Source: Burkholderia sp. Nafp2/4-1b (GTDB lineage: Bacteria > Pseudomonadota > Gammaproteobacteria > Burkholderiales > Burkholderiaceae). From it: DNA of 64,000 nucleotides. The stretch lies in NCBI RefSeq assembly GCF_003635165.1, contig NZ_ML058622.1, forward strand, positions 119,991 through 183,990. Reading direction: 5' to 3'. This document shows positions 33,526-42,476 of this stretch, piece by piece (positions within the stretch are counted from its first letter, which is position 1; the number at the start of each line of letters is the position of its first letter). A program made the position numbers and the translations under genes. Under the pieces are notes generated by a model, which did not search any database, was not told where the DNA came from, and saw only the letters and a program-made list of their open reading frames with translations.

Positions 33526-35250
33526 TCAACGACAACTGAAGCTCGCCGCCGAATTCACGTCGCCCGACCCGTTGTAGCGTGCGACCTGCGGATACGGACA
33601 CAGCGGCCGCGTGCGTCCGGCGCCCCACGACGACGGCACGTCCGCGTTCGGCACCGCGTTCGTCGTGTCGCGCGCGGTGGCAACGACCGCCGTCGGCGCC
33701 TGCCCCTGTTCGACCCACGCGACGAGCGGCGTCAGCATGTCGAACTGGTCGGCCGCCGGCCCGCCCGAGCAGTGGTTCATCCCCGGCACCGGATAGAAGC
33801 GCGCGAAGCTCGACGCATCGCCGCCGTTCGCCTGCGCGAGCCGCGCGTACCAGTCGGCGGTGTCGTTGAACGAGAACACCGGGTCGCCGGTGCCGTGATA
33901 GACGAGCATCTTCGCGCCGCGCGACTTCAGCGCGGCGAGGTTGGTCTCGTCGGGCGGCGTCATGAACGACCACGACGATTGCGTGTAGTCACTATTGGTC
34001 GCGAAGATCGCCGGCGCGTCATTGTCCATGTCGAAGCCGAGCGCGAAGCCGGCGAGGTTCGCGAGCGTCGAAGCGGTTTTCGGCGGCGTCATGAACGTGA
34101 ACGCCATCGCGGCCGGGTCGAGCACGACGGAATTCGACTGCTTCCACGCGGCCCAGCCGGGGCCCGACATGCCTGGATCGTACGGAAAGCTCGCGTAGAG
34201 CGCCGTGCCCGCGCTGTTGCGTGCGCCCGCGAACACGTTCTCGAGCGCGCTCTTCTGCGCGGTGGTCAGGCACGCGCCGGTACGCGTGCCGTTCGCGCAG
34301 GTCGGGATGTCCGCTTCGACGCTGAAGTGCGCCTGGCACGAGGCGACGTCCTGCACCATCCCGTCGGTCGCGCCGTCGAGCGCATCACACTTGTCGAGGA
34401 TCTTCGCGCCGACGAACTGGCGCTCCGTATCGGTGAAGCCGCTGCGGATATCGGGCAGCCCGTTCGTTCCGGTCGCCGACGCGATCTTCGCGAACTGCTG
34501 CGCGCCGTACATCTCGCCGATCGCCGCCTTCGGCAGATGGAAGCCCGGATCGCCCGCGACGATCCCGTCGTAGTCGCCCGGGTTGCGCACGGCCGTGACC
34601 ATTGCGTGCCGGCCGCCGTTCGAGCAACCGCCGAAATAGCTGCGATCGGGCGTCTTCCCGTACGCGAGCCGGATCACCTGCTTCGCCATCGGCGTGAGCG
34701 CGTCGACGGCGCCGTAGCCGTAGTCGAGCCGCGCCTGCGGATCGAGGCCGAACAGCGGATTCTGCGCGGCGCTGTGCCCGGAATCCGAGCTGATCACCGC
34801 GAAGCCCATGTTCAGTGCGTCGGTGAGCGGCCCGCCGCCGCCGATCTCGCCGGTCGCGGTCATGACGTTGCCGTCGAGCCCGCCGTTCGCCTGGTAGAAG
34901 AAGCGGCCGTTCCATGCCTTCGGCAGCCGCATCTCGAAGCCGATCGCGTAGGTCTTGCCGTCCACCGCGCTCACGCGCTCGTTCATCTTCCCTTCGATCA
35001 CGCAGTGCTCGGCGATCGGCTTGCCGGCCACCTTCAGCGCGCCGGCGGCCGCGGTCGTCACCGACGTGAACGACGTGTTCGCATACGACAGCTTCGCGGC
35101 GAGCGCGTCGCAGGTCTGCGTCATCGCGGCCGGCGTCGCGGCGCTGAGGTGGGTCGGCGCGGAGCTGACCGAATCGTCGCCGCCGCATCCGGCGAGCACG
35201 GCCGCAGCGGACAGCGGCGCAATACAGAGGAACGCAGATTTTCTGTTCAC
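33526..35250 (-). CDS. Tannase/feruloyl esterase family lipoprotein
   Basis: A 574-residue exported esterase. The N-terminal lipobox (AAAVLAGC) suggests anchoring in the outer membrane, unusual for the family, whose members are mostly soluble and secreted. The nucleophile Ser is in YFGGCSNGGRHAM (the Cys-Ser pair of the CS-D-HC signature) and the catalytic His is in PGMNHCSGGPAADQF, with the paired Cys next to it. The acid is likely in the VYHGTGDPVFSF segment. Located 33 bp after a porin gene in a ferulate cluster, it probably releases hydroxycinnamates from their esters (for example chlorogenate-like compounds) at the cell surface. Confidence 0.88.
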   Translation of the reverse strand: MNRKSAFLCIAPLSAAAVLAGCGGDDSVSSAPTHLSAATPAAMTQTCDALAAKLSYANTSFTSVTTAAAGALKVAGKPIAEHCVIEGKMNERVSAVDGKTYAIGFEMRLPKAWNGRFFYQANGGLDGNVMTATGEIGGGGPLTDALNMGFAVISSDSGHSAAQNPLFGLDPQARLDYGYGAVDALTPMAKQVIRLAYGKTPDRSYFGGCSNGGRHAMVTAVRNPGDYDGIVAGDPGFHLPKAAIGEMYGAQQFAKIASATGTNGLPDIRSGFTDTERQFVGAKILDKCDALDGATDGMVQDVASCQAHFSVEADIPTCANGTRTGACLTTAQKSALENVFAGARNSAGTALYASFPYDPGMSGPGWAAWKQSNSVVLDPAAMAFTFMTPPKTASTLANLAGFALGFDMDNDAPAIFATNSDYTQSSWSFMTPPDETNLAALKSRGAKMLVYHGTGDPVFSFNDTADWYARLAQANGGDASSFARFYPVPGMNHCSGGPAADQFDMLTPLVAWVEQGQAPTAVVATARDTTNAVPNADVPSSWGAGRTRPLCPYPQVARYNGSGDVNSAASFSCR

Positions 35251-35283
35251 GGTATCTCCCGTTCAGTTCGTCGCGCCGATGGA

Positions 35284-36432
35284 TCAGAACATGTGCCGCA
35301 CGCCGACCATCGCGCCGAGCTGTCCCATTCCTGCGCCGGGCGTCGTGCCGGCCCCGCCGCCGCTGACCGCGTAGCGCGCATGCGCGCTGTTCCACAGATA
35401 CGACGATTGCGCGTAGACGGCCGTGCGCTTGCTCAGCAGGTAGGTCGCGCGCAGCGTGGCCATCGTCGCGCGCGTGTCGTGCGCACTGTTGACGATCCGA
35501 TAGCCTTCGCCGTCGACGATGAAGTCGGGCTTCACCGCATACGACGCGCCCAGGAAGAACAAGTCCGAATGCGCACCGGGCGCGGCCGGCGAGCCGGTCG
35601 ACACGCGCCGCCCGATCCAGCCCGCGCCGATCTTCGCGCCGGCCGCCTGCGCATACGCGCTCACGTGCGTGCGCGCGTCCTTGCCGCCGCTGCTCGTGAA
35701 GGGGACGGGCGCCACGCCATCGAAGAAGTTCGCGGCCGCGCCGGTGCCGCCGCGCTGTTCCTCATACGACGCCGCCGCACCGAAATACGCGCTGTCGTAC
35801 TTGAGCATCACCGACCAGTTGCGGCACTGCGTGGCATCGCCCGGCACCTGCCCCGCGCACGTGCCCTGCCCCGGCGAGTTGCCGGTGCCCGCGCCGTCGC
35901 GGCCGAACGAATACGCGGCGCCGAGCGTCACGCCGCGATACGTGCCGATGTAGGTCACCGCGTTGTCGGCGCGGCCATTCGGCACGTAGGCGTCGAACGA
36001 GCCGAGCCCGTAGATGTCGGGGCCGATGATGTCCGCGCCCTGCAACGCGAGATAGGTCATCGTGTACTGGCGGCCGAACGCGAGCGTGCCGAAGCCGCCC
36101 TTCAGCCCGACGAACGCCTGCCGCCCGAACAGCCGGCCGCCCTGCCCGAGATCGCCGCCGCGCACGTTGAAGCCGCTTTCGAGCGTGAACACCGCCTGGT
36201 AGCCGCCGCCGAGATCCTCGGCGCCGCGCAGGCCCCAGCGCGACGGCAGTTCGCCCGTCACGCCCGGCATCCGCACGACGTGATCGCCGGCCGCGTTCGC
36301 GTGCGACACGAACTCGACGCCCGTATCGATGATCCCGTACAGCGTCACGCTCGACTGCGCGTGCGCGCCCGGCGCGGCGAGCGCGCAGCACGCGCCGGCG
36401 GCCAGCAGGCCGTTCCTTGTCTTCGTCTTCAT
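35284..36432 (-). CDS. Gram-negative general porin (OmpC/Opc-like)
   Basis: A 382-residue outer-membrane beta-barrel. The signal peptide is MKTKTRNGLLAAGACCALAAPGAHA. The mature start QSSVTLYGIIDTGVEFV, the loop SRWGLRGAEDLGGGYQAVFTLESGF and the terminal Phe (VGVRHMF) are typical of Burkholderia porins. The position between an aromatic-acid transporter gene (63 bp upstream) and the esterase gene suggests substrate-specific uptake of hydroxycinnamates. ATG 36432 is set by the signal peptide. Confidence 0.93.
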   Translation of the reverse strand: MKTKTRNGLLAAGACCALAAPGAHAQSSVTLYGIIDTGVEFVSHANAAGDHVVRMPGVTGELPSRWGLRGAEDLGGGYQAVFTLESGFNVRGGDLGQGGRLFGRQAFVGLKGGFGTLAFGRQYTMTYLALQGADIIGPDIYGLGSFDAYVPNGRADNAVTYIGTYRGVTLGAAYSFGRDGAGTGNSPGQGTCAGQVPGDATQCRNWSVMLKYDSAYFGAAASYEEQRGGTGAAANFFDGVAPVPFTSSGGKDARTHVSAYAQAAGAKIGAGWIGRRVSTGSPAAPGAHSDLFFLGASYAVKPDFIVDGEGYRIVNSAHDTRATMATLRATYLLSKRTAVYAQSSYLWNSAHARYAVSGGGAGTTPGAGMGQLGAMVGVRHMF

Positions 36433-36495
36433 GTCGTTGCGTCTCCAGACCTTGAGTAAGCGCGCTCTGACGGCGCGCATTGAAAAAACGAAGCG

Positions 36496-37701
36496 TCAGT
36501 CGCCGGCTTGCGGGCGGCGAATCAGCACGAAGGCGGCGAAGGCCGCGACGAGCGTGACGGGGATGCTCGCGCCGATCACGACGGGCGCGCTGCGGCCCGC
36601 GGCCAGCAGCGTCGCGGCCGCGAGCGGCCCGACGACGGAACCGAGCCGGCCGACGGCCACCGCCGCGCCGACGCCGGTACCGCGCATCGCGGTCGGGTAG
36701 TAGATCGCCGCGAGCGCATACAGCACCGACTGCCCGCCGACCACGAACATCCCCGCCGCGAACGCGGCCGCCGCGAGCGACGCGAAACCGGGCGCGGCCG
36801 CGAGCGCGGCGAGCGACAGCACGATCCCGACATACATGCCGCCGACCACGCGCGACGCGCGCATCCGGTCGAGCGCCGCGCCGATGCCGAGTGCACCCAG
36901 CCCCGCGCCGACGTTGAACGCGATCTGCACGAAGCCGACGTGCGCGCGATCGAGCCCGCGCGACGCCATCAGCGACGGCAGCCAGTTCAGCAGGAAGTAG
37001 AGGACGATCAGCGTGCAGAAGTAGCTGACCCACAGCGCGACCGTCGACGTCGTGCGGCCGTCGCCGAATAGCGTGCGGGCGACGGTGGTGCGCGCGGCCT
37101 GCGTGCCGGCGACGTCGAGATACGCGCGCGATTCCGGCAGGAACCACACCAGCAGCGGCACGAGCAGCAGCGGCCCCACGCCGCCGACGTAGAAGATGTG
37201 CCGCCATTCGGTGTCGCCCGCGAGCAGCACGCCGATCAGCGACGCGATCACGCCGCCGAACGGGATCCCGCAATACATCGTCGCGACCGCGCTGCTGCGC
37301 GAGCGCGGCTCGACCGCTTCGGACGACAGCGCGATCAGGTTCGGCATCGCGCCGCCGAGGCCGATGCCGGTCAGCACGCGCACGACGACGAGCATCGCGA
37401 ACGTCGATACCTGCGCGGTCGCGATCGACAGCAGGCCGAACAGCACGGCCGACGCGATCAGCACGCGCTTGCGGCCGATCCGGTCGGCGAGCCGGCCGCC
37501 GAGCATCGCGCCCGGCAGCAGCCCGAAGGTGCCCGCGCTGAACGCGATGCCCATCTGCGACACGGACAGCCCGAATTCGCGCGCCATGCGCGGCGCGGCG
37601 ACGCCGACCGACTGCAGGTCGAGCCCTTCGAGAAGTGCGATCGCGAAACACAGCGCGAGCGTGGTCGCGACCGTGGGTTTTTCGGCAACGTAGGTGTTCA
37701 T
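36496..37701 (-). CDS. Aromatic acid:H+ symporter (AAHS-type MFS)
   Basis: A 401-residue inner-membrane transporter with twelve predicted helices. AAHS features: Asp in helix 1 (FAIALLEGLDLQSVGVAAP), the loop motif GGRLADRIGRKRV, helix 4 VVRVLTGIGLGGAMPN, and the second-half repeat LGALGIGAALDRMRA. Members import 4-hydroxybenzoate, vanillate and hydroxycinnamates. GGAGAC precedes ATG 37701. It is the first gene of the transporter-porin-esterase operon. An ATCAGG-AAG-CCTGAT palindrome lies 110 bp upstream, the same motif as before ech. Confidence 0.9.
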   Translation of the reverse strand: MNTYVAEKPTVATTLALCFAIALLEGLDLQSVGVAAPRMAREFGLSVSQMGIAFSAGTFGLLPGAMLGGRLADRIGRKRVLIASAVLFGLLSIATAQVSTFAMLVVVRVLTGIGLGGAMPNLIALSSEAVEPRSRSSAVATMYCGIPFGGVIASLIGVLLAGDTEWRHIFYVGGVGPLLLVPLLVWFLPESRAYLDVAGTQAARTTVARTLFGDGRTTSTVALWVSYFCTLIVLYFLLNWLPSLMASRGLDRAHVGFVQIAFNVGAGLGALGIGAALDRMRASRVVGGMYVGIVLSLAALAAAPGFASLAAAAFAAGMFVVGGQSVLYALAAIYYPTAMRGTGVGAAVAVGRLGSVVGPLAAATLLAAGRSAPVVIGASIPVTLVAAFAAFVLIRRPQAGD

Positions 37702-37812
37702 CTTGTCTCCAGTCCGATGTCTTGTAGTCGGTCGGCCATGCAACGACCACCGCGCGCCGCCGCCGGCCAACGGCGAAACGGCGCGCGAGGTGTCGTCGGA
37801 ACGGCTTCCTTT

Positions 37813-37827
37813 ATCAGGAAGCCTGAT
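37813..37827 (-). promoter_or_regulatory. MarR-type operator upstream of the aromatic transporter operon
   Basis: ATCAGG-AAG-CCTGAT is a perfect 6-bp inverted repeat with a 3-bp spacer, 112 bp before the transporter ATG. The same half-sites and spacing occur before ech (42297-42317), which points to the same MarR repressor. Confidence 0.65.
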
Positions 37828-37885
37828 TCACTGGCCGCAAAAGCGCCTGCCGGTATCGTGACCGGCCGGTCGTTGTGGCTCCTTG

Positions 37886-37916
37886 TTGCTGCTTGCTGCT
37901 TGCTGCTGGTTGCTGC
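37886..37916. repeat. TTGCTGC heptamer repeats
   Basis: Three tandem TTGCTGC units (37886-37906) and a fourth after TGG (37910-37916) lie between the fcs stop codon and the transporter operator. Confidence 0.8.
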
Positions 37917-37927
37917 CTGGACCTGCG

Positions 37928-39859
37928 TTACGCGTAAATCACATCGGGATCGCGCCGCGCCGGGTCGTACAGCGCATCGATCGTCGCCGCGCGATGCTTC
38001 TGCACGGCCGCCTGGTTCAGCGAACCCTTGTCGGTCACTTCGCCGAGATCGAGCGACGGCGGCGTGTCGATCAACCGGATGCGCGCGACGAACGTCGAAC
38101 CGCCGCTCGCGTTCCGGTTCAGCGCGGCCAGCCACGCCGCGAACGACGCGCGTACGGCCGGCGCGCGCAGCACGTCGGTCACGGATGCATCGGCGCCGAG
38201 CCCTGCCAGCCCACGGCACGCATCGACGCGCGGAAACACCAGCAAGCCGATGTCGTCACGATTGATCCCGGTGACCACCACGTCCTGCACGTACGGCGCG
38301 CCGCTCGACACCGCGTTCGCGCGCAACGGCCCGACGCTGACGAACGTGCCGCTGCTCAGCTTGAAATCCTCGGTCAGCCGGCCGTCGAACAGCAGCCCGA
38401 GTTCCGGACGCTCCGGATCGGCAAACACGCCCGCGTCGCCGCTGCGGTAATAGCCTTCGTCGTCGAACACGTCGCGCGGATCGACGTCCGCGTGCCAGTA
38501 GCCGCGCATCACGTTCGGCCCCTTGAAGCGCAGTTCATGCTTGCCGCCGCACGGCACGAGCTTCGCGTCGCAGCCGGGCGCGGGCAGCCCGATATAGCCG
38601 GAGCGCATCAGCGGGCCGGTCGTGAACAGGCACGACGGCGACGCCTCCGTCATCCCGAGGCCGGCCATGATCCGGATGCGCTCGCCGCAATGCGCTTCGG
38701 TCACGCGGTCGAGACGGTCCCACGCGGCCTGCGACAGCCCCGCGCCGCCGAAGAAATACAGCTTCACGCGCGAGAAGAACGTGTCGCGCAGTTCGGCATC
38801 GCGCTCCAGCGCGGTAGTCAGCTCTTCCCAGCCCTTCGGCACGTTGAAGTAGATCGTCGGCGCGATCTCGCGCAGGTTGCGCACGGTTTCGTCGAAGCGG
38901 CCCGGCACCGGGCGACCGTCGTCGATGTACAGCGTGCCGCCGTTGTACAGCGCGATGCCGAGGTTGTGACTGCCGCCGAACGTGTGATTCCACGGCAGCC
39001 AGTCGACCAGCACCGGCGGCTCGCGCGTGAGCTCGGGCATCGTCTGGCGCAGCATCTGCTGGTTGCTGCACAGCATCCGGTGCGTGGTCGGCACGGCCTT
39101 CGGCTGCTTCGTCGAACCGGACGTGAACAGGATCTTCGCGAGATGGTCGGGGCCGACCGCCGCGTGGATGTCGTCGATCGTGCGCGGGACCTTGGCGAGC
39201 AGGCGCGACAGCGGCACCGTGCGGCCCTTTCCGGCCGTGTTCGCATCGGCATCGGCACCGGCATCGGCATCCGCATCGCTTGCGACGATCAGCACCGCAT
39301 CGGCCGGCAACGTCGCGTCGAGCGCACGCGCGAACGGCGCGCGTTCGGCGACGAACACCGCGCCCGGGCGCAGCACGCCGAGCGTGTGACGCAGCTTGCC
39401 GTAATCGGTCGACACCAGCGAATACGCGGGCGAGATCGGCGAGTACGGCACGCCGGCCAGCATCGCCGCGAACATCATCTGGAGGTGCTCGAGATCGTTG
39501 CCGGACAGCACCGCGAGCGGACGCTCCGCCGACAGCCCGAGATCGACGAGGCCCTGCCCGATCGCGCGGGCGCGTTCGAGCATCTGCGCGTAGGTGACTT
39601 CGATCCACCGGCCGTCGGCGCCGCGCCGCGCGGCCAGCACGCGGTCCGGATGCGCGTGCGCGCCGCGCACGAGGCAGTCGGTGATACGCGTCGGGTAAGC
39701 GCCGAGCGGTTCGCGTGAGCGCAGGTACCAGGTCCCGTCGTCGTCGCGGCGAATCTCGGCCGCGCCGACCGCGACGGCGGCCGCGCGATAGCGCACGGCG
39801 TCGGCATGTTGTCCGACCTGAGGCGGCGCCTTCTCTGCATTCATCGTCGGCTCGCTCAT
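37928..39859 (-). CDS. fcs: Feruloyl-CoA synthetase
   Basis: A 643-residue cytoplasmic acyl-CoA ligase of the AMP-forming family, turning ferulate, caffeate or p-coumarate into the CoA thioester. The P-loop is ILFTSGSTKQPKAVP. The adenylate motif is AGLGMTEASP, the hinge Asp is in GLLFDGRLTEDFKLSSG, and the catalytic Lys is in LGEVTDKGSLNQAAV. ATG 39859 overlaps the vdh stop (ATGA), so translation is coupled. A hexanucleotide-repeat insertion encodes a DADADAGADADAN stretch near residue 200. Last gene of ech-vdh-fcs. Confidence 0.93.
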   Translation of the reverse strand: MSEPTMNAEKAPPQVGQHADAVRYRAAAVAVGAAEIRRDDDGTWYLRSREPLGAYPTRITDCLVRGAHAHPDRVLAARRGADGRWIEVTYAQMLERARAIGQGLVDLGLSAERPLAVLSGNDLEHLQMMFAAMLAGVPYSPISPAYSLVSTDYGKLRHTLGVLRPGAVFVAERAPFARALDATLPADAVLIVASDADADAGADADANTAGKGRTVPLSRLLAKVPRTIDDIHAAVGPDHLAKILFTSGSTKQPKAVPTTHRMLCSNQQMLRQTMPELTREPPVLVDWLPWNHTFGGSHNLGIALYNGGTLYIDDGRPVPGRFDETVRNLREIAPTIYFNVPKGWEELTTALERDAELRDTFFSRVKLYFFGGAGLSQAAWDRLDRVTEAHCGERIRIMAGLGMTEASPSCLFTTGPLMRSGYIGLPAPGCDAKLVPCGGKHELRFKGPNVMRGYWHADVDPRDVFDDEGYYRSGDAGVFADPERPELGLLFDGRLTEDFKLSSGTFVSVGPLRANAVSSGAPYVQDVVVTGINRDDIGLLVFPRVDACRGLAGLGADASVTDVLRAPAVRASFAAWLAALNRNASGGSTFVARIRLIDTPPSLDLGEVTDKGSLNQAAVQKHRAATIDALYDPARRDPDVIYA

Positions 39860-41304
39860 ATCGGGTAATGCCGTGGCGCGGTCTGCACGGTGATCCAGCG
39901 CAGCTCGGTGAATTCGGCGATCGACGCACGGCTGCCGAAGCGGCCGTAGCCGCTCGCCTTCGTGCCGCCGAACGGCATCTGCGCTTCGTCGTGCACGGTC
40001 GGCCCGTTGATGTGGCAGATCCCCGATTCGATCCGGCGCGCGACCGCCATCGCACGCGCGATATCGCGGCTGAACACGCTCGCCGACAACCCGAACTCGC
40101 TGTCGTTCGCGAGCGCGACCGCTTCGTCGTCGCTGTCCGCGCGCAGGATCGCCACCACCGGTGCAAAGGACTCCTCGCGATACAGCCGCATGTCGCGCGT
40201 GACGCCGTCGACGATCGCGGGCTGCATCGTCGCGCCTTCCACACGGCAGCCGAGCGGCAGTTGCGCGCCATGCGCACGCGCATCCTCGACCAGCGACGCC
40301 GCGCGCGCGGCAGCCGACGCATCGACCATCGTGCCGAGCGGATGCCCGGCCTGCGGGTCGCCGGCAACGAGCGTGCGCGCCTTTTCGGTCAGCCGTTCGA
40401 CGAGCGCATCGGCGATCGGCCGCGCGGCGATCACGCGCTCGGTCGACATGCAAATCTGCCCCTGGTTGAAGAACGCGCCGAACGCGATCGCGTCGACCGC
40501 CGCATCGAGATCCGCATCGTCGAGCACGAGCACCGGTGCCTTGCCGCCGAGTTCGAGCAGCACAGGTTTCAGGTGCGCGGCCGCATGACGCGCGATGATG
40601 CGCCCGACGTGCGTCGAGCCGGTGAAGTTGATCCGCTTCACATGCGGATGCGCGATCATCCGTTCGACGAGTTCGGGTGCATCGGCCGCTGCGTGGGTGA
40701 TCACGTTGACGACACCCGCGCCGAGCCCCGCTTCGTCCAGCACCGCGCCGATCAGCGCGTGCACGCCCGGACACGCTTCCGACGCCTTCAGCACGACCGT
40801 ATTGCCGCACGCGAGCGGCATCGCCAGTGCACGCGTGCCGAGGATCACCGGCGCATTCCACGGCGCGATGCCGAGCACCACACCGCACGGCACGCGCAGC
40901 GCGAGCGCGAAATTGCCGGGCACGTCGGACGGGATCACGTCGCCGTCGATCTGCGTGGTCATCGACGCCGCCTCGCGCAGCATGTTCGCCGCGAGCGTCA
41001 CGTTGAAGCCGAGCCAGCCCGGCGTCGCGCCGGTTTCGGCGACACCCGTCGCGATGATCTCGTCGATGCGCGCGTCCATCAGGTCGGCCGCCTTCAGCAG
41101 CCGGCGGCGCCGCTCGGTCGGCGCGAGCGCGGCCCACGCGGGGAATGCGCGGTGCGCGGCATCGATCGCCGCGTCGACGTCGGCCACGCCGGCCGCCGGC
41201 GCGCGCGACGCGAGCGCGCCCGTCGCGGGGCTGAATCGGTCAAAGGTTCGCCCGTCGCGGGCGGTGCACCACTCGCCGGCGATCAGCATCCGTCTGTCGG
41301 TCAT
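39856..41304 (-). CDS. vdh: Vanillin dehydrogenase (aldehyde dehydrogenase)
   Basis: A 482-residue NAD(P)-dependent aldehyde dehydrogenase that oxidises vanillin, protocatechualdehyde or 4-hydroxybenzaldehyde made by Ech. The cofactor site is APWNAPVILGTRALAMPLACGNTVVLKASE, the catalytic Glu is in LLELGGKAPVLVLD, and the nucleophile Cys is in FFNQGQICMSTERV. It lies between ech (83-bp gap) and fcs (4-nt overlap), the position of vdh in other ferulate clusters, which fixes the substrate class. Confidence 0.92.
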   Translation of the reverse strand: MTDRRMLIAGEWCTARDGRTFDRFSPATGALASRAPAAGVADVDAAIDAAHRAFPAWAALAPTERRRRLLKAADLMDARIDEIIATGVAETGATPGWLGFNVTLAANMLREAASMTTQIDGDVIPSDVPGNFALALRVPCGVVLGIAPWNAPVILGTRALAMPLACGNTVVLKASEACPGVHALIGAVLDEAGLGAGVVNVITHAAADAPELVERMIAHPHVKRINFTGSTHVGRIIARHAAAHLKPVLLELGGKAPVLVLDDADLDAAVDAIAFGAFFNQGQICMSTERVIAARPIADALVERLTEKARTLVAGDPQAGHPLGTMVDASAAARAASLVEDARAHGAQLPLGCRVEGATMQPAIVDGVTRDMRLYREESFAPVVAILRADSDDEAVALANDSEFGLSASVFSRDIARAMAVARRIESGICHINGPTVHDEAQMPFGGTKASGYGRFGSRASIAEFTELRWITVQTAPRHYPI

Positions 41305-41387
41305 GTCGTCTCCTGCCTTGCCTTTCTCTTGCGATTACACCGGCGATTGCACCTGCAATGACGCCGGCGGCTGCGTCCGCGCTTGTA

Positions 41388-42218
41388 TCAGCGCTTGTAT
41401 GCCTGCAGGCCCGGCTTGATCGTCTTGTCGTCGAGGAACTGTTTCAGACCCTGCTCGCGGCCGCGCTCCGGATCGCGCAGCTGCGCCTGGTCGAGCTTCG
41501 CATACAGGTAATCCTCGCACTGTTCCCACGTGAGTTCGCGCGAACGCTTGAAGCCGTGCTTCGCCGCGCGCAGCACGACCGGGTTCTTGTCCATCAGCCG
41601 CGCGGCGAGCGCGATCGTCGCGTCGCGCAGCTCGGCGAGCGGCACGCTGCTGTTCACGAGGCCCATCTCGGCCGCTTCCGCGCCGGTGAACGTGTCGCCG
41701 GTCATGATGTAGTGCAGCGCGCGGCGATGCCCGACCGTGTCCGCCATCGCCTTGCTGACGAGGTTGCCCGGCGGGATGCCCCAGTTGATCTCCGACAGCC
41801 CGAACACCGCGTCGTCCGCCGCGATCGCGAGGTCGCACGCGACGAGCGGCGAGAACCCGCCGCCGAAGCACCAGCCGTTCACCATCGCGATCGTCGGCTT
41901 GTTGTACATCCGCAGGCGGCGCCATTGCCATTCCGACGCGTCGCGGCGCACCTTTTCCTGCAGCACGTCGGAGCCGCCGTCGATCTCGCGGAAATATTCC
42001 TTCAGATCCATGCCGGCCGTCCACGCGGCGCCCGCGCCGGTCAGCACCAGCACCTTCGCTTCGTCGTCGAATTCGACCGCGTCGAGGACGTCCAGCATCT
42101 CGCGGTTCAGCGTCGGGCTCATCGCATTGCGCTTCTCCGGGCGGTTCAACGTGACCCACGCGATGCCGGCCTCCACTTTCACTTCAACGGTCTGCCAGCG
42201 GTTGTCGTACTTGCTCAT
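41388..42218 (-). CDS. ech: p-Hydroxycinnamoyl-CoA hydratase/lyase (enoyl-CoA hydratase/aldolase)
   Basis: A 276-residue crotonase-fold enzyme converting feruloyl-CoA to vanillin plus acetyl-CoA. The oxyanion-hole segments are AGAAWTAGMDLKEYF and NGWCFGGGFSPLVACDLAI. The catalytic Glu is in FGLSEINWGIPPGN, the hallmark of HCHL enzymes rather than fatty-acid hydratases. First gene of the ech-vdh-fcs operon. A long palindrome at 42297-42317 lies 79 bp upstream of ATG 42218. The MarR gene follows further upstream on the same strand. Confidence 0.95.
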   Translation of the reverse strand: MSKYDNRWQTVEVKVEAGIAWVTLNRPEKRNAMSPTLNREMLDVLDAVEFDDEAKVLVLTGAGAAWTAGMDLKEYFREIDGGSDVLQEKVRRDASEWQWRRLRMYNKPTIAMVNGWCFGGGFSPLVACDLAIAADDAVFGLSEINWGIPPGNLVSKAMADTVGHRRALHYIMTGDTFTGAEAAEMGLVNSSVPLAELRDATIALAARLMDKNPVVLRAAKHGFKRSRELTWEQCEDYLYAKLDQAQLRDPERGREQGLKQFLDDKTIKPGLQAYKR

Positions 42219-42296
42219 GTCTGTTCCTGTCGTTCGTTTTCAGTGCGATCCAATGCGATTCGGTGCGCAGCATTCCTGCTGCGGACGACTTCATTT

Positions 42297-42317
42297 AATA
42301 TCAGGCTACCTGATATT
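42297..42317 (-). promoter_or_regulatory. MarR-type operator upstream of ech
   Basis: AATATCAGG (42297-42305) and CCTGATATT (42309-42317) form a perfect 9-bp inverted repeat with CTA between. It is the best palindrome in this area and lies between the MarR gene and ech. Its inner half-sites match those before the aromatic transporter. Confidence 0.75.
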
Positions 42318-42476
42318 GCAAGCGGCACGAACGCCGGTGTAAACCCGCAGCGGAACGCGGAGAAACGTCGGAAGAATCGGGGAACGGTGGGGCGCCCGTC
42401 GAGGGCGCCTGTGAAGCGAACGCGGCCGGAGCGGCCTGCTCCCGCACCCGCGTCGCGTGAAGATCGTGGAAAGCGG

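Noticed and set aside
33403..36459. A plus-strand open frame of about 1,000 codons opposite the esterase and porin genes
   Set aside because: It is antisense to two well-supported genes and reads as Arg/Ala/His-rich text, the usual shadow in high-GC DNA.
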